This document shows positions 7,548 to 16,844 of a stretch of 26,995 bases of DNA, piece after piece. Position 1 is the first letter of the stretch; the number at the start of each line of letters is the position of its first letter. Below the pieces are notes generated by a model, which worked only from the letters and a program-made list of their open reading frames with translations, was not told the DNA's origin and ran no database searches. The DNA is from DSNY01 sp964539745 (GTDB taxonomy: Bacteria > Pseudomonadota > Gammaproteobacteria > Burkholderiales > Burkholderiaceae_F). The position numbers and the translations under genes are program-made. The stretch is from positions 1 through 26,995 of the forward strand of contig CAZIJU010000045.1 of the NCBI GenBank assembly GCA_964539745.1. Direction: 5' to 3'.

Positions 7548-9014
7548 TCAGGCGGGATTTTGAACGCTCCGCGCAAAGTCGATCATGGCCCGCAGACGGG
7601 AACGAAATGCAAACCATATTACCGCCGGATAGACGAGGGCCCCCGCAGATATCGCAAGCGCCGTTTTCTCAAACAGCAACCCATCGGGAATGGCCGTTCG
7701 CACGAGCGCGACGGCCAGCGCCATCAGGGTGCAGCCTGACGCTGCGGGCCACAGCGCGGCCAGCCAGTCGCGAGTTCCGATTTGAATCGTGCGAAACACG
7801 AAGACGAACTGCGGAATGCTCAGCAGGGGGTACGCGATGACCCATGCCCAGGCGATTCCGACCAATCCGAACTGCGCCGAGCTTAGCAGTGCCAGTGGCA
7901 TTCCGATGCCGCCGAGAATAGACAGCCACATGTTCACGCGGAATTGCCCTGTCCACAGCAGTACATGCGACATCAATACTTGAGATGACACGAATGCTGA
8001 GTAACCGCACAGAAGCTGCAGCGGAGCGATCACTGCGTGCCACCGTGGTCCGAGTATCAACGGGATTACCAGATCGGCGACCAGCGCCATCCCTACGGAA
8101 ACTGGAAACGTCAGCACCGTGAGCAACTCGGTGAGCAGCAAAAAGTAACGCCGCAACTCGCGGCGCTGTTGCTGGGCCGCGGAAAAGACCCCCGGTACCA
8201 CGCGGCTAATCACTGCGCCGACCTCTTGCTGCGCGAGCGTCGAGAAGGTGACAGCGAATGTATAGGCTCCGAGCGAATCTTTGCCGAGCGTGCGACCGAT
8301 GATCGTCTGGTCTGCATTCGTATAGCCATACCAAGCCATGCGAGCAACCAGCAGCCGCCATCCTTGCAAGAGCGGGCCAGCCAAATAGCGGATAGCTGCG
8401 GGCCAAGCGAGCGAATAGGGCCGCCAAACGATCAGCAACAGGGTGACCGCTGCCGCGCCCGCAAGCGAGTTGAGGACAAGAGACCAATAACCGAGCCCAC
8501 CGCTTGCAGCCGCGACAAGCACGGTGGCGGTCACGACGGCTTGCACAAAGCCGGCGATCGCGAGCCTGCCGAATTGCAGCTCGCGCTGCAATTGCGCACG
8601 CGGTACAACCTGTAGCGCGTCGGCAAGAATGAGCAAACTCATGGCCATGATCACTGCCGTGACCTGCGGTTCACCAAAAAAACGCGCGACCCATGGAGCA
8701 AGTAGCGCGTAGCCGGCAGCGAGCGTGGCTGCTAGCAGCAGGCAGAAACCTGCCAGTTGGGCACGCTGCTCGCCGATAATAGAGCGGTCTTGGACAAGCA
8801 CGGCATCCAAGCCAAAGTCCTCGATCATTCGCGCCAGCCCGATTGCTAATGTCGCCATCGCGACCAAACCGTAGTCACCGGGCGTCAGCAGCCGCGCCGC
8901 GTACAACGTCGCGACCCAGGAGATCAACTGCGCCAGCCAGCGCAGTGCAGCAGTCCATGCGATACCGGATGCCAGCGCGCGGTCCAGGTCATACAGCGGG
9001 CCAGCGCTGCTCAT
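7548..9014 (-). CDS. Wzx-type oligosaccharide flippase, 488 aa
   Basis: The protein is hydrophobic throughout with about 12-14 predicted membrane segments. It opens with the MATE/PST-superfamily signature of a short amphipathic helix followed by ARLLTPGDYGLVAMATLA. It should flip a lipid-linked repeat unit across the inner membrane. The length of 488 aa is normal for the WzxC-like branch. No Shine-Dalgarno is obvious before the ATG at 9014. A 168 bp spacer separates it from the acyltransferase gene. A second flippase of the same family lies at 14341-15870, which is unusual within one locus. Confidence 0.9.
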   Translation of the reverse strand: MSSAGPLYDLDRALASGIAWTAALRWLAQLISWVATLYAARLLTPGDYGLVAMATLAIGLARMIEDFGLDAVLVQDRSIIGEQRAQLAGFCLLLAATLAAGYALLAPWVARFFGEPQVTAVIMAMSLLILADALQVVPRAQLQRELQFGRLAIAGFVQAVVTATVLVAAASGGLGYWSLVLNSLAGAAAVTLLLIVWRPYSLAWPAAIRYLAGPLLQGWRLLVARMAWYGYTNADQTIIGRTLGKDSLGAYTFAVTFSTLAQQEVGAVISRVVPGVFSAAQQQRRELRRYFLLLTELLTVLTFPVSVGMALVADLVIPLILGPRWHAVIAPLQLLCGYSAFVSSQVLMSHVLLWTGQFRVNMWLSILGGIGMPLALLSSAQFGLVGIAWAWVIAYPLLSIPQFVFVFRTIQIGTRDWLAALWPAASGCTLMALAVALVRTAIPDGLLFEKTALAISAGALVYPAVIWFAFRSRLRAMIDFARSVQNPA

Positions 9015-9296
9015 AACGTGGACCGGTTTGCCGAGAGCGGAGAACGATCGTCGACGCGCCCCGCTTCTTCGTCAGGGTCGACCGAAGCCCGCCCAGACAG
9101 CCGCGACCGGCTACGTCGCATCCGAGAGGCTACCGACAATTCACGTGCTGTTTTTGCGTCGCGCAAGATATTCGGCGCGCCGCCGATGAACGAATGGTGC
9201 GCGCCGCACACAATCTTAACGCTCGAACTCGCGGTCGGTCCGCCAGGTCGGAGGCCCGGCATCGCTGTGCGCTCGTCCAGCGGACCGGAGTCTCAC
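9015..9296. other. Non-coding spacer, 282 bp
   Basis: The spacer lies between the flippase start and the lipoprotein stop. The only minus-strand frame (9011-9262) has atypical composition, no recognisable domain and no ribosome site. No terminator with a T-run and no clear promoter was seen. It probably carries the flippase promoter. Confidence 0.35.
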
Positions 9297-11609
9297 TCAC
9301 GGCCCGACCCAGAGCCGGGGGCGCTCCGAGCCAACCCATGCCGGATGGTTCCCGCGACCGGACTTGTCTGAAATGTCGCCGGGAGTGGGATTTAGATTGA
9401 GGTACCAGATGTTCGCAGCTCCGGCAGCGGTGGACAGCGGCGCGCTGATCTCACTCAGGATGTCACTGATCGATAGATTGGTCGAATAGATCTGAATTCC
9501 ACGCAATAGACCATTGTAGACTTCTTGACCCGGAGCCCATGGAGCGTCGCCCCAGGTTAGCGCCGGTACCGGCGGCATTCGGTTTCCGTAACTCGGTAGC
9601 GCCACGTGCTCGACCCGCCGTGAGGGGTCCGTATTGGGGAGATCCCAGTAGAACACATGGTGCTTCCTGCCGCTTGCATCCGCCCAGACGACAAGAGCCT
9701 GCGTGTACCAGCGGTCGTATACCACACGTCCATTTACCGGATCACCACCCTCAACGGCGATCTCCCAGTCATGCACGGTTCCGTTTGGCGCGGGATCTGG
9801 GTAGGGGTGCGCGCCGTAGTAGCTGTCTGGGGAACCGTTCGCCCACCAGAACGGACCGTCGTTGCCCCAGAAGAAAGTTGTGTAGTAGCCGGCCTGCCGC
9901 CGCGGATAAGCGCGCCAGATATATGTGGCTGGGTATATGGAGAGCGGATTCAGAAATCGGAAGCGCATGGTGGTGCTTACACCGGCGTTGCCGGGAAAGT
10001 CCAATCCATACGCGGTTGCCGTTCCCTGCACGGTCACCGTTACCGATTTCGTGTCGGTGCCGCCCGGTCCGGCACAGGTCAAAGTAAAGGTGCTCGACGC
10101 CGTAAGCGCACCGCTGGACTGCGAACCTGATGTTGCCTTGTTTCCCGACCATGACCCCGAGGCGGTGCACGAGCTGGCATTGGTCGATGCCCAGGTCAAT
10201 GTCGATGAGCCCCCGCTCATTACTGTGGTTGGATTCGCACTCAGCGCTACGGTAGGGGCCGGTGGAGCGGCGTCTACGGTCACAGTGACCGAGTGCGTCA
10301 CGGTGCCGCCGGGACCGGTGCACGTGAGCGAAAAGTCGTTGCGGGAGGCGTCCAGGGGACCTGTGGTCGCCGCGCCGGACAGCGGTTTGGAGCCGGTCCA
10401 GTTGCTATTGGCTGGCGACGCGGTTGCACTGCAGCTCGAGGCGTTGTTCGCTGCCCACGTCAGCGTCGAAGCCATCCCGTTGGCAACCGATGCGGGATTC
10501 GCCTCCAAGGACACGACAGGAGGCGATGGCGACGCGACTACAACCGTCACCGATCTCGCGACCTGACCGCCAGGGCCGGAACAGGTCAGGGAAAAAGTGC
10601 TGGTGGCACTGAGCGCACCCGTCGATTGAGAACCCGCGGTGGTCTTGCTGCCGGACCAGGCACCAGACGCCGTGCATGACGTCGCGTTTGTCGAATTCCA
10701 TGTCAGGGTCGCCGAACCCCCACTTGCGACAGTCGTCGGGTTGGCGGTCAGCGTCAGCGTGGGCGCCGCCGCTGGTGCGTCCACGGTGACCATGATCGAT
10801 CGGGTCGCTGTGCCACCAAGTCCCGTACATGACAACGTAAAGGTGCTCGTGGACGTCAGAGTGCCGGTGGACTGCGAGCCTGACGTCGTCTTGTCGCCGG
10901 ACCAAGCACCCGAAGCGGTACATGAATCCGCGTTCGTTGAACTCCACGTCAAGGTCGCGGTACCCCCGCTGGGGACGGCCGTCGGACTTGCGCCAAGTAG
11001 TACGGTGGGCGCTGGTGGTGGCGGCGTCCCTGACACGACGACGGTCACGGATTGCGTGGCGGTTCCGCCCGAGCCCGAGCATGTCAGGGAGAACGCGCTG
11101 CTGGCCGCCAGAGGCCCCGTGCTTTGCAAGCCCGACGTCGGCTTCGCTCCAGACCATGCTCCGGATGCAGAGCACGACGTTGCATTTGTGGAGGTCCACG
11201 TCAGCGTCGCCGAACCGCCGGCAGCGACCGATGCCGGTGCGGCAGTTAGCTGAACCGCCGGCGGCGCGGGGGATGGTGCCGGTTCGAAGACGACGTCAAC
11301 CGTTGCAGACGTGGAATCGCTGCCCTCGCGACCAAAACAGGTCAACGTGAAGGTGCTCGCTTGATATAACGGCCCAGTCGACTCGACGCCTGATGTAGGT
11401 TTGGTTCCTGACCAGGCACCAGAAGCGATGCAGGAGTCCGCGTTCGTCGAAGACCACCGGAGGGTGGCAGCCGTTCCCGGTTCGGCGGTCGACGGATCAA
11501 TACCCAGCGTAATGACCGGTGCCGCCTTTTCGCCGCTACATGCGGCCAAGGTAACCACCGAAACCAGTGCGACGGAGAATGCAAAGCGTCGGGCAAGTGA
11601 TCGCGTCAT
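9297..11609 (-). CDS. Lipoprotein with six Ig-like repeats and a C-terminal LamG-like domain, 770 aa
   Basis: The start at 11609 gives a signal peptide with the lipobox LAAC (lipidated Cys24); an AAGGG ribosome site precedes it. Six tandem repeats of about 77-83 residues follow, at roughly 31-109, 117-193, 201-277, 283-359, 364-446 and 452-528. Each has a strand with SATLTW, a Cys in NA(T/D)SC, a GAWSG turn and a second Cys in FTLTC, so each probably forms a disulfide-bonded Ig-like beta sandwich. Pro/Ala-rich linkers separate them. The last ~235 residues are aromatic-rich (WRAYPRRQAGYYTTFFWG, HDWEIAVEGG) and resemble a concanavalin/LamG-like carbohydrate-binding domain, although the family is not certain. 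No LPXTG or PEP-CTERM tail is present. It is likely an outer-membrane-anchored stalk that binds or organises the polymer. A catalytic role for the C-terminal domain cannot be excluded. Confidence 0.8.
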   Translation of the reverse strand: MTRSLARRFAFSVALVSVVTLAACSGEKAAPVITLGIDPSTAEPGTAATLRWSSTNADSCIASGAWSGTKPTSGVESTGPLYQASTFTLTCFGREGSDSTSATVDVVFEPAPSPAPPAVQLTAAPASVAAGGSATLTWTSTNATSCSASGAWSGAKPTSGLQSTGPLAASSAFSLTCSGSGGTATQSVTVVVSGTPPPPAPTVLLGASPTAVPSGGTATLTWSSTNADSCTASGAWSGDKTTSGSQSTGTLTSTSTFTLSCTGLGGTATRSIMVTVDAPAAAPTLTLTANPTTVASGGSATLTWNSTNATSCTASGAWSGSKTTAGSQSTGALSATSTFSLTCSGPGGQVARSVTVVVASPSPPVVSLEANPASVANGMASTLTWAANNASSCSATASPANSNWTGSKPLSGAATTGPLDASRNDFSLTCTGPGGTVTHSVTVTVDAAPPAPTVALSANPTTVMSGGSSTLTWASTNASSCTASGSWSGNKATSGSQSSGALTASSTFTLTCAGPGGTDTKSVTVTVQGTATAYGLDFPGNAGVSTTMRFRFLNPLSIYPATYIWRAYPRRQAGYYTTFFWGNDGPFWWANGSPDSYYGAHPYPDPAPNGTVHDWEIAVEGGDPVNGRVVYDRWYTQALVVWADASGRKHHVFYWDLPNTDPSRRVEHVALPSYGNRMPPVPALTWGDAPWAPGQEVYNGLLRGIQIYSTNLSISDILSEISAPLSTAAGAANIWYLNLNPTPGDISDKSGRGNHPAWVGSERPRLWVGP
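10026..11519 (-). repeat. Coding region of six tandem Ig-like repeats
   Basis: Six units of about 230-250 bp each encode the Cys-paired Ig-like modules of the lipoprotein. The units have diverged at the DNA level. Units 2, 3, 4 and 6 are closest to each other, unit 1 is the most divergent, and unit 5 carries a short insertion between the first Cys and the conserved WTG/WSG turn. The pattern indicates internal duplication followed by drift, not a recent expansion. Confidence 0.8.
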
Positions 11610-11928
11610 AAGCCAGCCCTTGTGAGACGAAGTGCCCATCCTCGGACAGCCGTACGATGCTTGCGCCGCTGGGCCATCGCACACCGTCGATCAAGCGCGG
11701 GTGGAGCAATAGTCCATTATCCGGCTACGACGGTGCATGGACGCTCCCGCCATGGCGCTAATCCGCCGGCGCCGATCGCCGACCTCTCGGTCGCGCAACC
11801 CCCGGCATTTGCCATGGACATCCGCCCTACGCGGATGGCGACGGGAGCAAGTAGCGTAATACCGACAGCCCAACCCGTGACGTTTAGTATCTCGTCCAAC
11901 TGCGACCAAGACAGCGGACCCAAACACA
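11610..11928. promoter_or_regulatory. Divergent intergenic region, 319 bp
   Basis: This region separates the lipoprotein (minus) and the GT2 gene (plus) and must contain promoters for both. I searched by eye for sigma-54 -24/-12 elements (GG and GC separated by 10 bases), expected if PrsR controls this locus, and found none convincing. No T-run terminator and no small open frame with a ribosome site was seen. Confidence 0.4.
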
Positions 11929-12891
11929 ATGACTGACCAGCCGAGGATATCGGTCGTCGTACCGTGCTTCAACGCGGCGCCGTATATAGGCGCAACGCTG
12001 CGCTCCGTGTTCGCGCAGCCCGGTTTCGAGCTCGACGTGATCGTTGTCGACGACGGATCGACCGACGGCTCGGCCGGCGTTGTGGCGGCGCAGTATCCTG
12101 CGGTTACCTTGCTTCGGCAGCCGAACTTGGGTGCGGCGGCCGCGCGCAATGCGGGCATCGCTCACGCGCGCCATGATTGGCTGGCGTTTGCAGACGCCGA
12201 CGATATCTGGTTGGCGGGCAAGTTGCGCGCGCAGTGGGCCCTGCTGGCATCCGCGCCTGCTGCTCGCATGGTCTACTCTGACCTGCAGCTTTGGTTCAGC
12301 ACAGAACCTGAACCATCGCCGGATTTCCTCGCCCATATTGAGAAACTCGCAAGGGATCCTTCTCGCTGGCCTGGTCCGTCTGGCTGGATTTATCCGCAAC
12401 TGCTGTTGTGTTCCGAAGTGGCAACGCCGACCGTCCTGATACACCGCTCCGTGTTGGATGAGGTCGGCACTTTCGACACGAGCCTACCCGCTGGCGAGGA
12501 TTACGACCTCTGGTTGCGTGCGTCACGGGTGACACCGATCTTGCGCGTCAATGCACCTACGGTGCTGTACCGGATTCATGGATCCAACACCACTGGCCGG
12601 GCGCCTGCCCGAAACTACAGGGAACTGGTGATCAGGCGTGCGTTGCAACGGTGGGGTTACCGATCACCCGATGGCTCGGCCGCCAGCGAGTCCGGCGTGC
12701 GACGGCACTTGGCCCGCAGCTGGGTCGACTTCGGCACTGCGCATCTGGCTGCGGGCAGCATGCGTGGTGCATTGCGCGGAAGCATCAACGCGCTGGCCGC
12801 AGCCCCCACACATCTTGTGGCATGGAAGTTCGGCATGAAGGTATTGCTGCGATCGCTGACAGGGCGATGGAAAGCGCGCGAACTGACTTGA
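11929..12891 (+). CDS. GT-A family 2 glycosyltransferase, 320 aa
   Basis: This is a classic GT2 enzyme. The N-terminal nucleotide-sugar fold starts ISVVVPCFNAAPYI, DDGSTDGS is at 41-48, and the metal-binding DADD is at 89-92. It should transfer a sugar from a nucleotide donor to a lipid-linked acceptor at the cytoplasmic face of the membrane. No membrane helices are evident. It is the only plus-strand gene between the ATP-grasp gene and the right-hand sugar transferase, standing convergent to the pyruvyl transferase with a 34 bp gap. No strong ribosome site precedes the ATG. Confidence 0.9.
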   Translation: MTDQPRISVVVPCFNAAPYIGATLRSVFAQPGFELDVIVVDDGSTDGSAGVVAAQYPAVTLLRQPNLGAAAARNAGIAHARHDWLAFADADDIWLAGKLRAQWALLASAPAARMVYSDLQLWFSTEPEPSPDFLAHIEKLARDPSRWPGPSGWIYPQLLLCSEVATPTVLIHRSVLDEVGTFDTSLPAGEDYDLWLRASRVTPILRVNAPTVLYRIHGSNTTGRAPARNYRELVIRRALQRWGYRSPDGSAASESGVRRHLARSWVDFGTAHLAAGSMRGALRGSINALAAAPTHLVAWKFGMKVLLRSLTGRWKARELT

Positions 12892-12925
12892 GGCGGGCGG
12901 GGTACGGTTCGGCGCAGCGCCGGTG

Positions 12926-14335
12926 CTAAGCGAGCGGCCAACCTCGCTCCGAGAATATCCGGCGATATTGCAGATCGATTTCACTCCTGAGTTCGGGCAA
13001 TCTGCTGACGATGGCCTCTTGCACCGCCTCATATTGGGCGAGCAGATTAAGCGCAGCGCCGCACAGCGCGTCGGCTTGGAGTCCCTCGGCAGCGAGCGCA
13101 AAGCGGGTCAGTCCGAACAGCTCAAGCAGCCGATCGTTCTTGCGCGCTTGGTAAGAGATGCTCACTACGGGGCGTGCAGTGGCGAGCGAGAGCAGCACGC
13201 CATGGAAGCGTGTTGCAATTACTGCGTCGGTCGCCGCGATGCAATCGAGCAGATCATGGACGCCGGTGACTTCGCGTACCGTGACTCCCGCACGCGTTGC
13301 CGGACTTAGCTGCGACAGGACGTCGTCAATGGCGATCGTGTCGCTGCGCGTCTGGCTTGGAAACATCACCAGCTTGTAGCCGGACTCTGCCAAGCGCTCG
13401 CACGCCGCAGCAAGCGAACCGACGTAGGACCGGTAGTGAAGATCGCTTGCCTCCGGATCGATTCCGGGGTGGCGGTAAGCCATCGGGCTGACGCCAATGA
13501 CGCTGGGCACCCGTCCGAGCGGCTTTTCCAGCACGCTCAGTCCGAACGCAAGATCCGGTACCTGAGCGGCGGACTTCGAATACCCATAGGAACCCATCAA
13601 GGCGATCGTGTCGGGATCGCGAAAGCTGACGTAGTCGGCGGTTTCAAGAATCTGGCGCCATAGCCACCTGCTTGCACGATGCTGAAGTGGCCTGCCCCCC
13701 AGGCTGACAACCACAATTGGCACGGACGTAATACGGCACGCCAGTGCCCAGAGAAAAACCGTGAGCGGGTGGCCGGTTGGTCCGCCCCAGTGATCGAAAA
13801 TCTGGCCGCCGCCAAGCACAACGAATCCGTCTAGCGCACGGGCGACCCGAAGCCGCTGCGGAAGGAAGGTGACCGCGTGCCAGCCGGTCGCGAGCGTCGT
13901 GCGCGTTTCGCGCAGCGACTGCCAAAGGCTCGGCAGCGCCCTCTTGAGAGCGGACTTCAGCCGGGACAGGGCTTGGCCTGATCCGAGTCGGTTGGTCAGC
14001 ACCGCGGTGGCACTCGAGCCGGACAATTGCGGCGCTGTCTGCGGCGACTGTGCGGGGCGTCCCTCATAATCCAACGCGGCCACGACGAAGCTGCGAGTCA
14101 CCTCGTCGGGTCGTGAGGTCAGTGCGATAACCTCGGTCCTAGGGGCATTGGCGCGCGCCCATCGGAGAAACGCGGCCAGCAGTGCGTCATCGCCAAGATT
14201 GGCGTTGCCAAACGTTCCGATCACGGCGATGCGCGCGGTCCCGTGCTGCGGTCCATTCCCCTTCGCTTTGGCGAAAGGCCCGCCTCGCGACGACGCGCCG
14301 GGTACAACCTTGCTCGCCAACTCGTGCTGACGCAT
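12926..14335 (-). CDS. Polysaccharide pyruvyl transferase family protein, 469 aa
   Basis: The domain order matches the pyruvyl transferase family (PF04230, CsaB/ExoV/WcaK-like). It has an N-terminal GTFGNANLGDDALL segment, a GGGQIF motif, and a C-terminal ATRFHGVLLSLATARPVVSISYQARKN region in which the RFHG motif is typical. The expected reaction is transfer of pyruvate from phosphoenolpyruvate to a sugar as a ketal, which makes the polymer acidic. Some family members act on other glycans or are only homologues. The ATG at 14335 is chosen because it lies 5 bases after the stop of the flippase; a longer frame to 14440 would overlap that gene by 100 bp. It is the last gene of the eight-gene operon. 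Confidence 0.85.
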   Translation of the reverse strand: MRQHELASKVVPGASSRGGPFAKAKGNGPQHGTARIAVIGTFGNANLGDDALLAAFLRWARANAPRTEVIALTSRPDEVTRSFVVAALDYEGRPAQSPQTAPQLSGSSATAVLTNRLGSGQALSRLKSALKRALPSLWQSLRETRTTLATGWHAVTFLPQRLRVARALDGFVVLGGGQIFDHWGGPTGHPLTVFLWALACRITSVPIVVVSLGGRPLQHRASRWLWRQILETADYVSFRDPDTIALMGSYGYSKSAAQVPDLAFGLSVLEKPLGRVPSVIGVSPMAYRHPGIDPEASDLHYRSYVGSLAAACERLAESGYKLVMFPSQTRSDTIAIDDVLSQLSPATRAGVTVREVTGVHDLLDCIAATDAVIATRFHGVLLSLATARPVVSISYQARKNDRLLELFGLTRFALAAEGLQADALCGAALNLLAQYEAVQEAIVSRLPELRSEIDLQYRRIFSERGWPLA

Positions 14336-14340
14336 ATGGA

Positions 14341-15870
14341 TCAACTCGGATTCTCTTTTCTTTCGCTGCCGTGTAACAAGCTCGCGAGCCGTTTGAACAT
14401 GACGGACTCCGCACCCTTTGGGCGGCCTTGCATCCACCACAATGCAACGAGCGCGGTGGTATAGGACAAGACACCGATGCCCACGGACGCAAGCAGTGCG
14501 AGTACGCCGCCGTGAACATGCACCCAGCTAGCGTATTGCGTTACCACGAGATACATCCATGCGGACGCGAGGAGCGGACGAATCAGGATCGGCAACAGGC
14601 TCGAGACAGGGATCCGCAGCAACCGCAGCGCCGCGGCAAGGCCGACGGGAAACAGCAACGCGTTTACGGCGACCACACCAAGAATGACGCCCCTCAGGCC
14701 CCACCAGAGCCCGAATAACGGCAGAACTACCGCGAGCATCGCCGCATGCGCCGCGCTCAGTGCGGTGGCGACCCACGGTCTGTCGAGCGCAAGGAATACC
14801 GGATAGGCGTTGGCCAGCAACACTTGCAGCGCGCCGACCAGTGCCAGCACCTGGACAATCTCGGTCGCCGAAACCCAGTGAGGTCCCAGCAAGGCTGGAA
14901 CGAGTATCGGCGCAATGGCCGAAATGCCGAGCGCGGCCGGCAGCGCCATGACCGCCACCAGACCAAGCACCGCGCAGTACCCGTCGCGCAGCGATTCCGC
15001 CTCGCGCGCCATCTGAGTGTACCCTGGCAGCACCGCGCGATTGATTGGAGCCACGAGCTCAGTGGTCGGCAACAGCGCGATCTCGGCGCCGACGCTATAG
15101 ATGCCGACGGCGGTCGGTCCCGCGACGCGACCGAGCACCAGATCCGCGTACCGCAGGCGAAAGAAGTCCAGAACGTTCTTCAGCAGCAACCACTTGGAGA
15201 AGGAAAAGAGCTCGCGCCAACACGCCAGGCTGGGACGCGGACGGTACGCGTGCAGCGCATAGCTCAGCGCGACGCCAGCGAGCGCCCCTGCGGCCATCCC
15301 CCCCAACAGCGCGCGGTAGTCGCGGAGCGCGAAGGCAAGGACCACTCCGGTAGCGAAGCCGGCGATCTTTCTGCCGGCGATGAACAGGAAAACCCGCCTG
15401 AAAGCGAGTTCCCGCTCCAACGCAAGCATTCCGACGTTCTCGAAGCCGCGAACGAGCGCGATGGCGGCCAATGCGACCATCGTTGACGTCAACCGGGGTT
15501 CGTTGAAGAAGCGCGACGCCGGAAGCGCTGCAATTAGAAGACTTGCGGCGATCAGCACCCCCAGCAGCGCATACAGCGTCCATACGGTGTCGAAGTGCTC
15601 GCGGCGGGCCGCGCGTTGGCGGATCAGCGCCGCATCCAGCCCGAAGGACGTAAGTGCCTCGAGTAAGGCCAGAATCGATGTCGCCATCGCGATCAGGCCG
15701 AAGTCAGCCGGCACGAGCAGGCGGGCCAGGATCAGGGTGGACAGCAGGCCAAGGGTGCGATCCAGCAGGCGCGCGACGATCAGCCACGCCGCGCCCGCTG
15801 TCATGCGAACCCCAAGGCTGGTGACGCTATGGTTGCCGGCCTGCTGTGACGGTGAGTCGTATGCAGCCAC
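14341..15870 (-). CDS. Second Wzx-type oligosaccharide flippase, 509 aa
   Basis: The protein is polytopic with the same family signature as the other flippase: ARLLVPADFGLIAMATSILALLEALTSFGLDAALI near residues 46-80, followed by about a dozen membrane segments. The length is normal for WzxC-like exporters. The start is a GTG at 15870. The in-frame ATG at 15804 would trim 22 residues of variable N-terminus, and neither has a good ribosome site. The stop lies 5 bases before the pyruvyl transferase ATG, so the pair is tightly coupled. Its position inside the CDP-sugar operon suggests it exports the unit built by that operon. Confidence 0.9.
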   Translation of the reverse strand: MAAYDSPSQQAGNHSVTSLGVRMTAGAAWLIVARLLDRTLGLLSTLILARLLVPADFGLIAMATSILALLEALTSFGLDAALIRQRAARREHFDTVWTLYALLGVLIAASLLIAALPASRFFNEPRLTSTMVALAAIALVRGFENVGMLALERELAFRRVFLFIAGRKIAGFATGVVLAFALRDYRALLGGMAAGALAGVALSYALHAYRPRPSLACWRELFSFSKWLLLKNVLDFFRLRYADLVLGRVAGPTAVGIYSVGAEIALLPTTELVAPINRAVLPGYTQMAREAESLRDGYCAVLGLVAVMALPAALGISAIAPILVPALLGPHWVSATEIVQVLALVGALQVLLANAYPVFLALDRPWVATALSAAHAAMLAVVLPLFGLWWGLRGVILGVVAVNALLFPVGLAAALRLLRIPVSSLLPILIRPLLASAWMYLVVTQYASWVHVHGGVLALLASVGIGVLSYTTALVALWWMQGRPKGAESVMFKRLASLLHGSERKENPS

Positions 15871-15925
15871 GAAAAGGAGCGCCGATCTATATCTATGTAT
15901 GCGGGCGCGGCGACTGAATGTGGAT

Positions 15926-16792
15926 TCAGCGCAGCGCCGCCAGCAGCTCTTGTCGGAGCTGAGCCCGCTGCCACCACGCTAGCCGGGCGACGTAAGCAAG
16001 GAGAGATGCCCTCTGTGCCAGCGTCAGTTTGGCCCGGATGATGGCGCGCGCGTTCTCAATGCGATGGCGCCAAGCCCACACTCGCAGTCCCGCCGTGCGC
16101 GGGGCGCCGGGCGCGTAGAACGCATGCACATCGTCGTCGGACATCACCCAGGAGTAGGCTCCTGGATGCAGGCGCCGAAAGAACAGGAGCTCAGGTACCT
16201 CGACGAAGCGGCCGTAGAGGGCGAGCTCTGCGAGCAGCGTATTGTCAGAACCGGCGAAAGGGCCGAGCAAGCGCGTGCGTTTCAAAATATCCTTGGGGAT
16301 CAGCCCGTAGACTGCGTGACATTGCGGATCCTGCTGCATCACCGCGCGAAAGCGATCGACGGGCGAGTCGTGTTCCAGGCTCTGAACCGCGTCATACGGC
16401 CCTAGAATTTTGCCTTGGGCGTCGATAAAGGCGGCCTTGCCGCAGGCCAGTGCGGCCTTGCGATCGGACTCAAGCGCGTTGAGGCACCTTTCCAGTGCTG
16501 TCGGCGCGATCAGATCGTCCGCCGATAGCCAGCGAAAGTACTGCCCGGTTGAAATTTCGAACACGCGGGAAAAATTTGCTGCCGCCCCGACGTTGGTGGC
16601 GTTTCTGAAGTAGCGGATACGACCATCGTTCGCTACATAGTCGCGGCAGATCCTTTCGGTTCCGTCGGTGGATCCATTGTCGCAGATCACCAATTCGAAA
16701 TCGGGAAACGTCTGCGCGAGAACCGACTCGATTGCCTTGCCGACATAACGCTCGCCGTTGTAAACTGGTAAACCGACGCTGATCAAAGGCAT
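15926..16792 (-). CDS. GT-A family 2 glycosyltransferase, 288 aa
   Basis: A short GT2 enzyme with ISVGLPVYNGERYV at the N-terminus, DNGSTDGT at 38-45 and ADD at 91-93. The start at 16792 has AGGGA about 9 bases upstream and puts the family N-terminus at residue 4. A longer frame to 16903 would overlap the DUF4910 gene and has no family similarity, so it is not used. No membrane helices are evident. It lies 52 bp downstream of the DUF4910 gene and 55 bp upstream of the second flippase. It is the best candidate in the operon to transfer the special sugar made by the neighbouring genes. Confidence 0.9.
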   Translation of the reverse strand: MPLISVGLPVYNGERYVGKAIESVLAQTFPDFELVICDNGSTDGTERICRDYVANDGRIRYFRNATNVGAAANFSRVFEISTGQYFRWLSADDLIAPTALERCLNALESDRKAALACGKAAFIDAQGKILGPYDAVQSLEHDSPVDRFRAVMQQDPQCHAVYGLIPKDILKRTRLLGPFAGSDNTLLAELALYGRFVEVPELLFFRRLHPGAYSWVMSDDDVHAFYAPGAPRTAGLRVWAWRHRIENARAIIRAKLTLAQRASLLAYVARLAWWQRAQLRQELLAALR

Positions 16793-16844
16793 GCTTGGAT
16801 TTCCCTGCAGGAATCCGCGCCGGACAAGAACGGGGCAATCGTCC

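Noticed and set aside
9011..9262. 83-codon frame whose stop overlaps the flippase ATG
   Set aside because: The overlap resembles coupling, but the protein has no recognisable features and no ribosome site, and is rich in Ser and Arg as expected by chance.
12910..12922. Palindrome CGGCGC-A-GCGCCG between two convergent genes
   Set aside because: It could be a shared terminator, but the loop is too small for the full stem and there is no T-run on either side.
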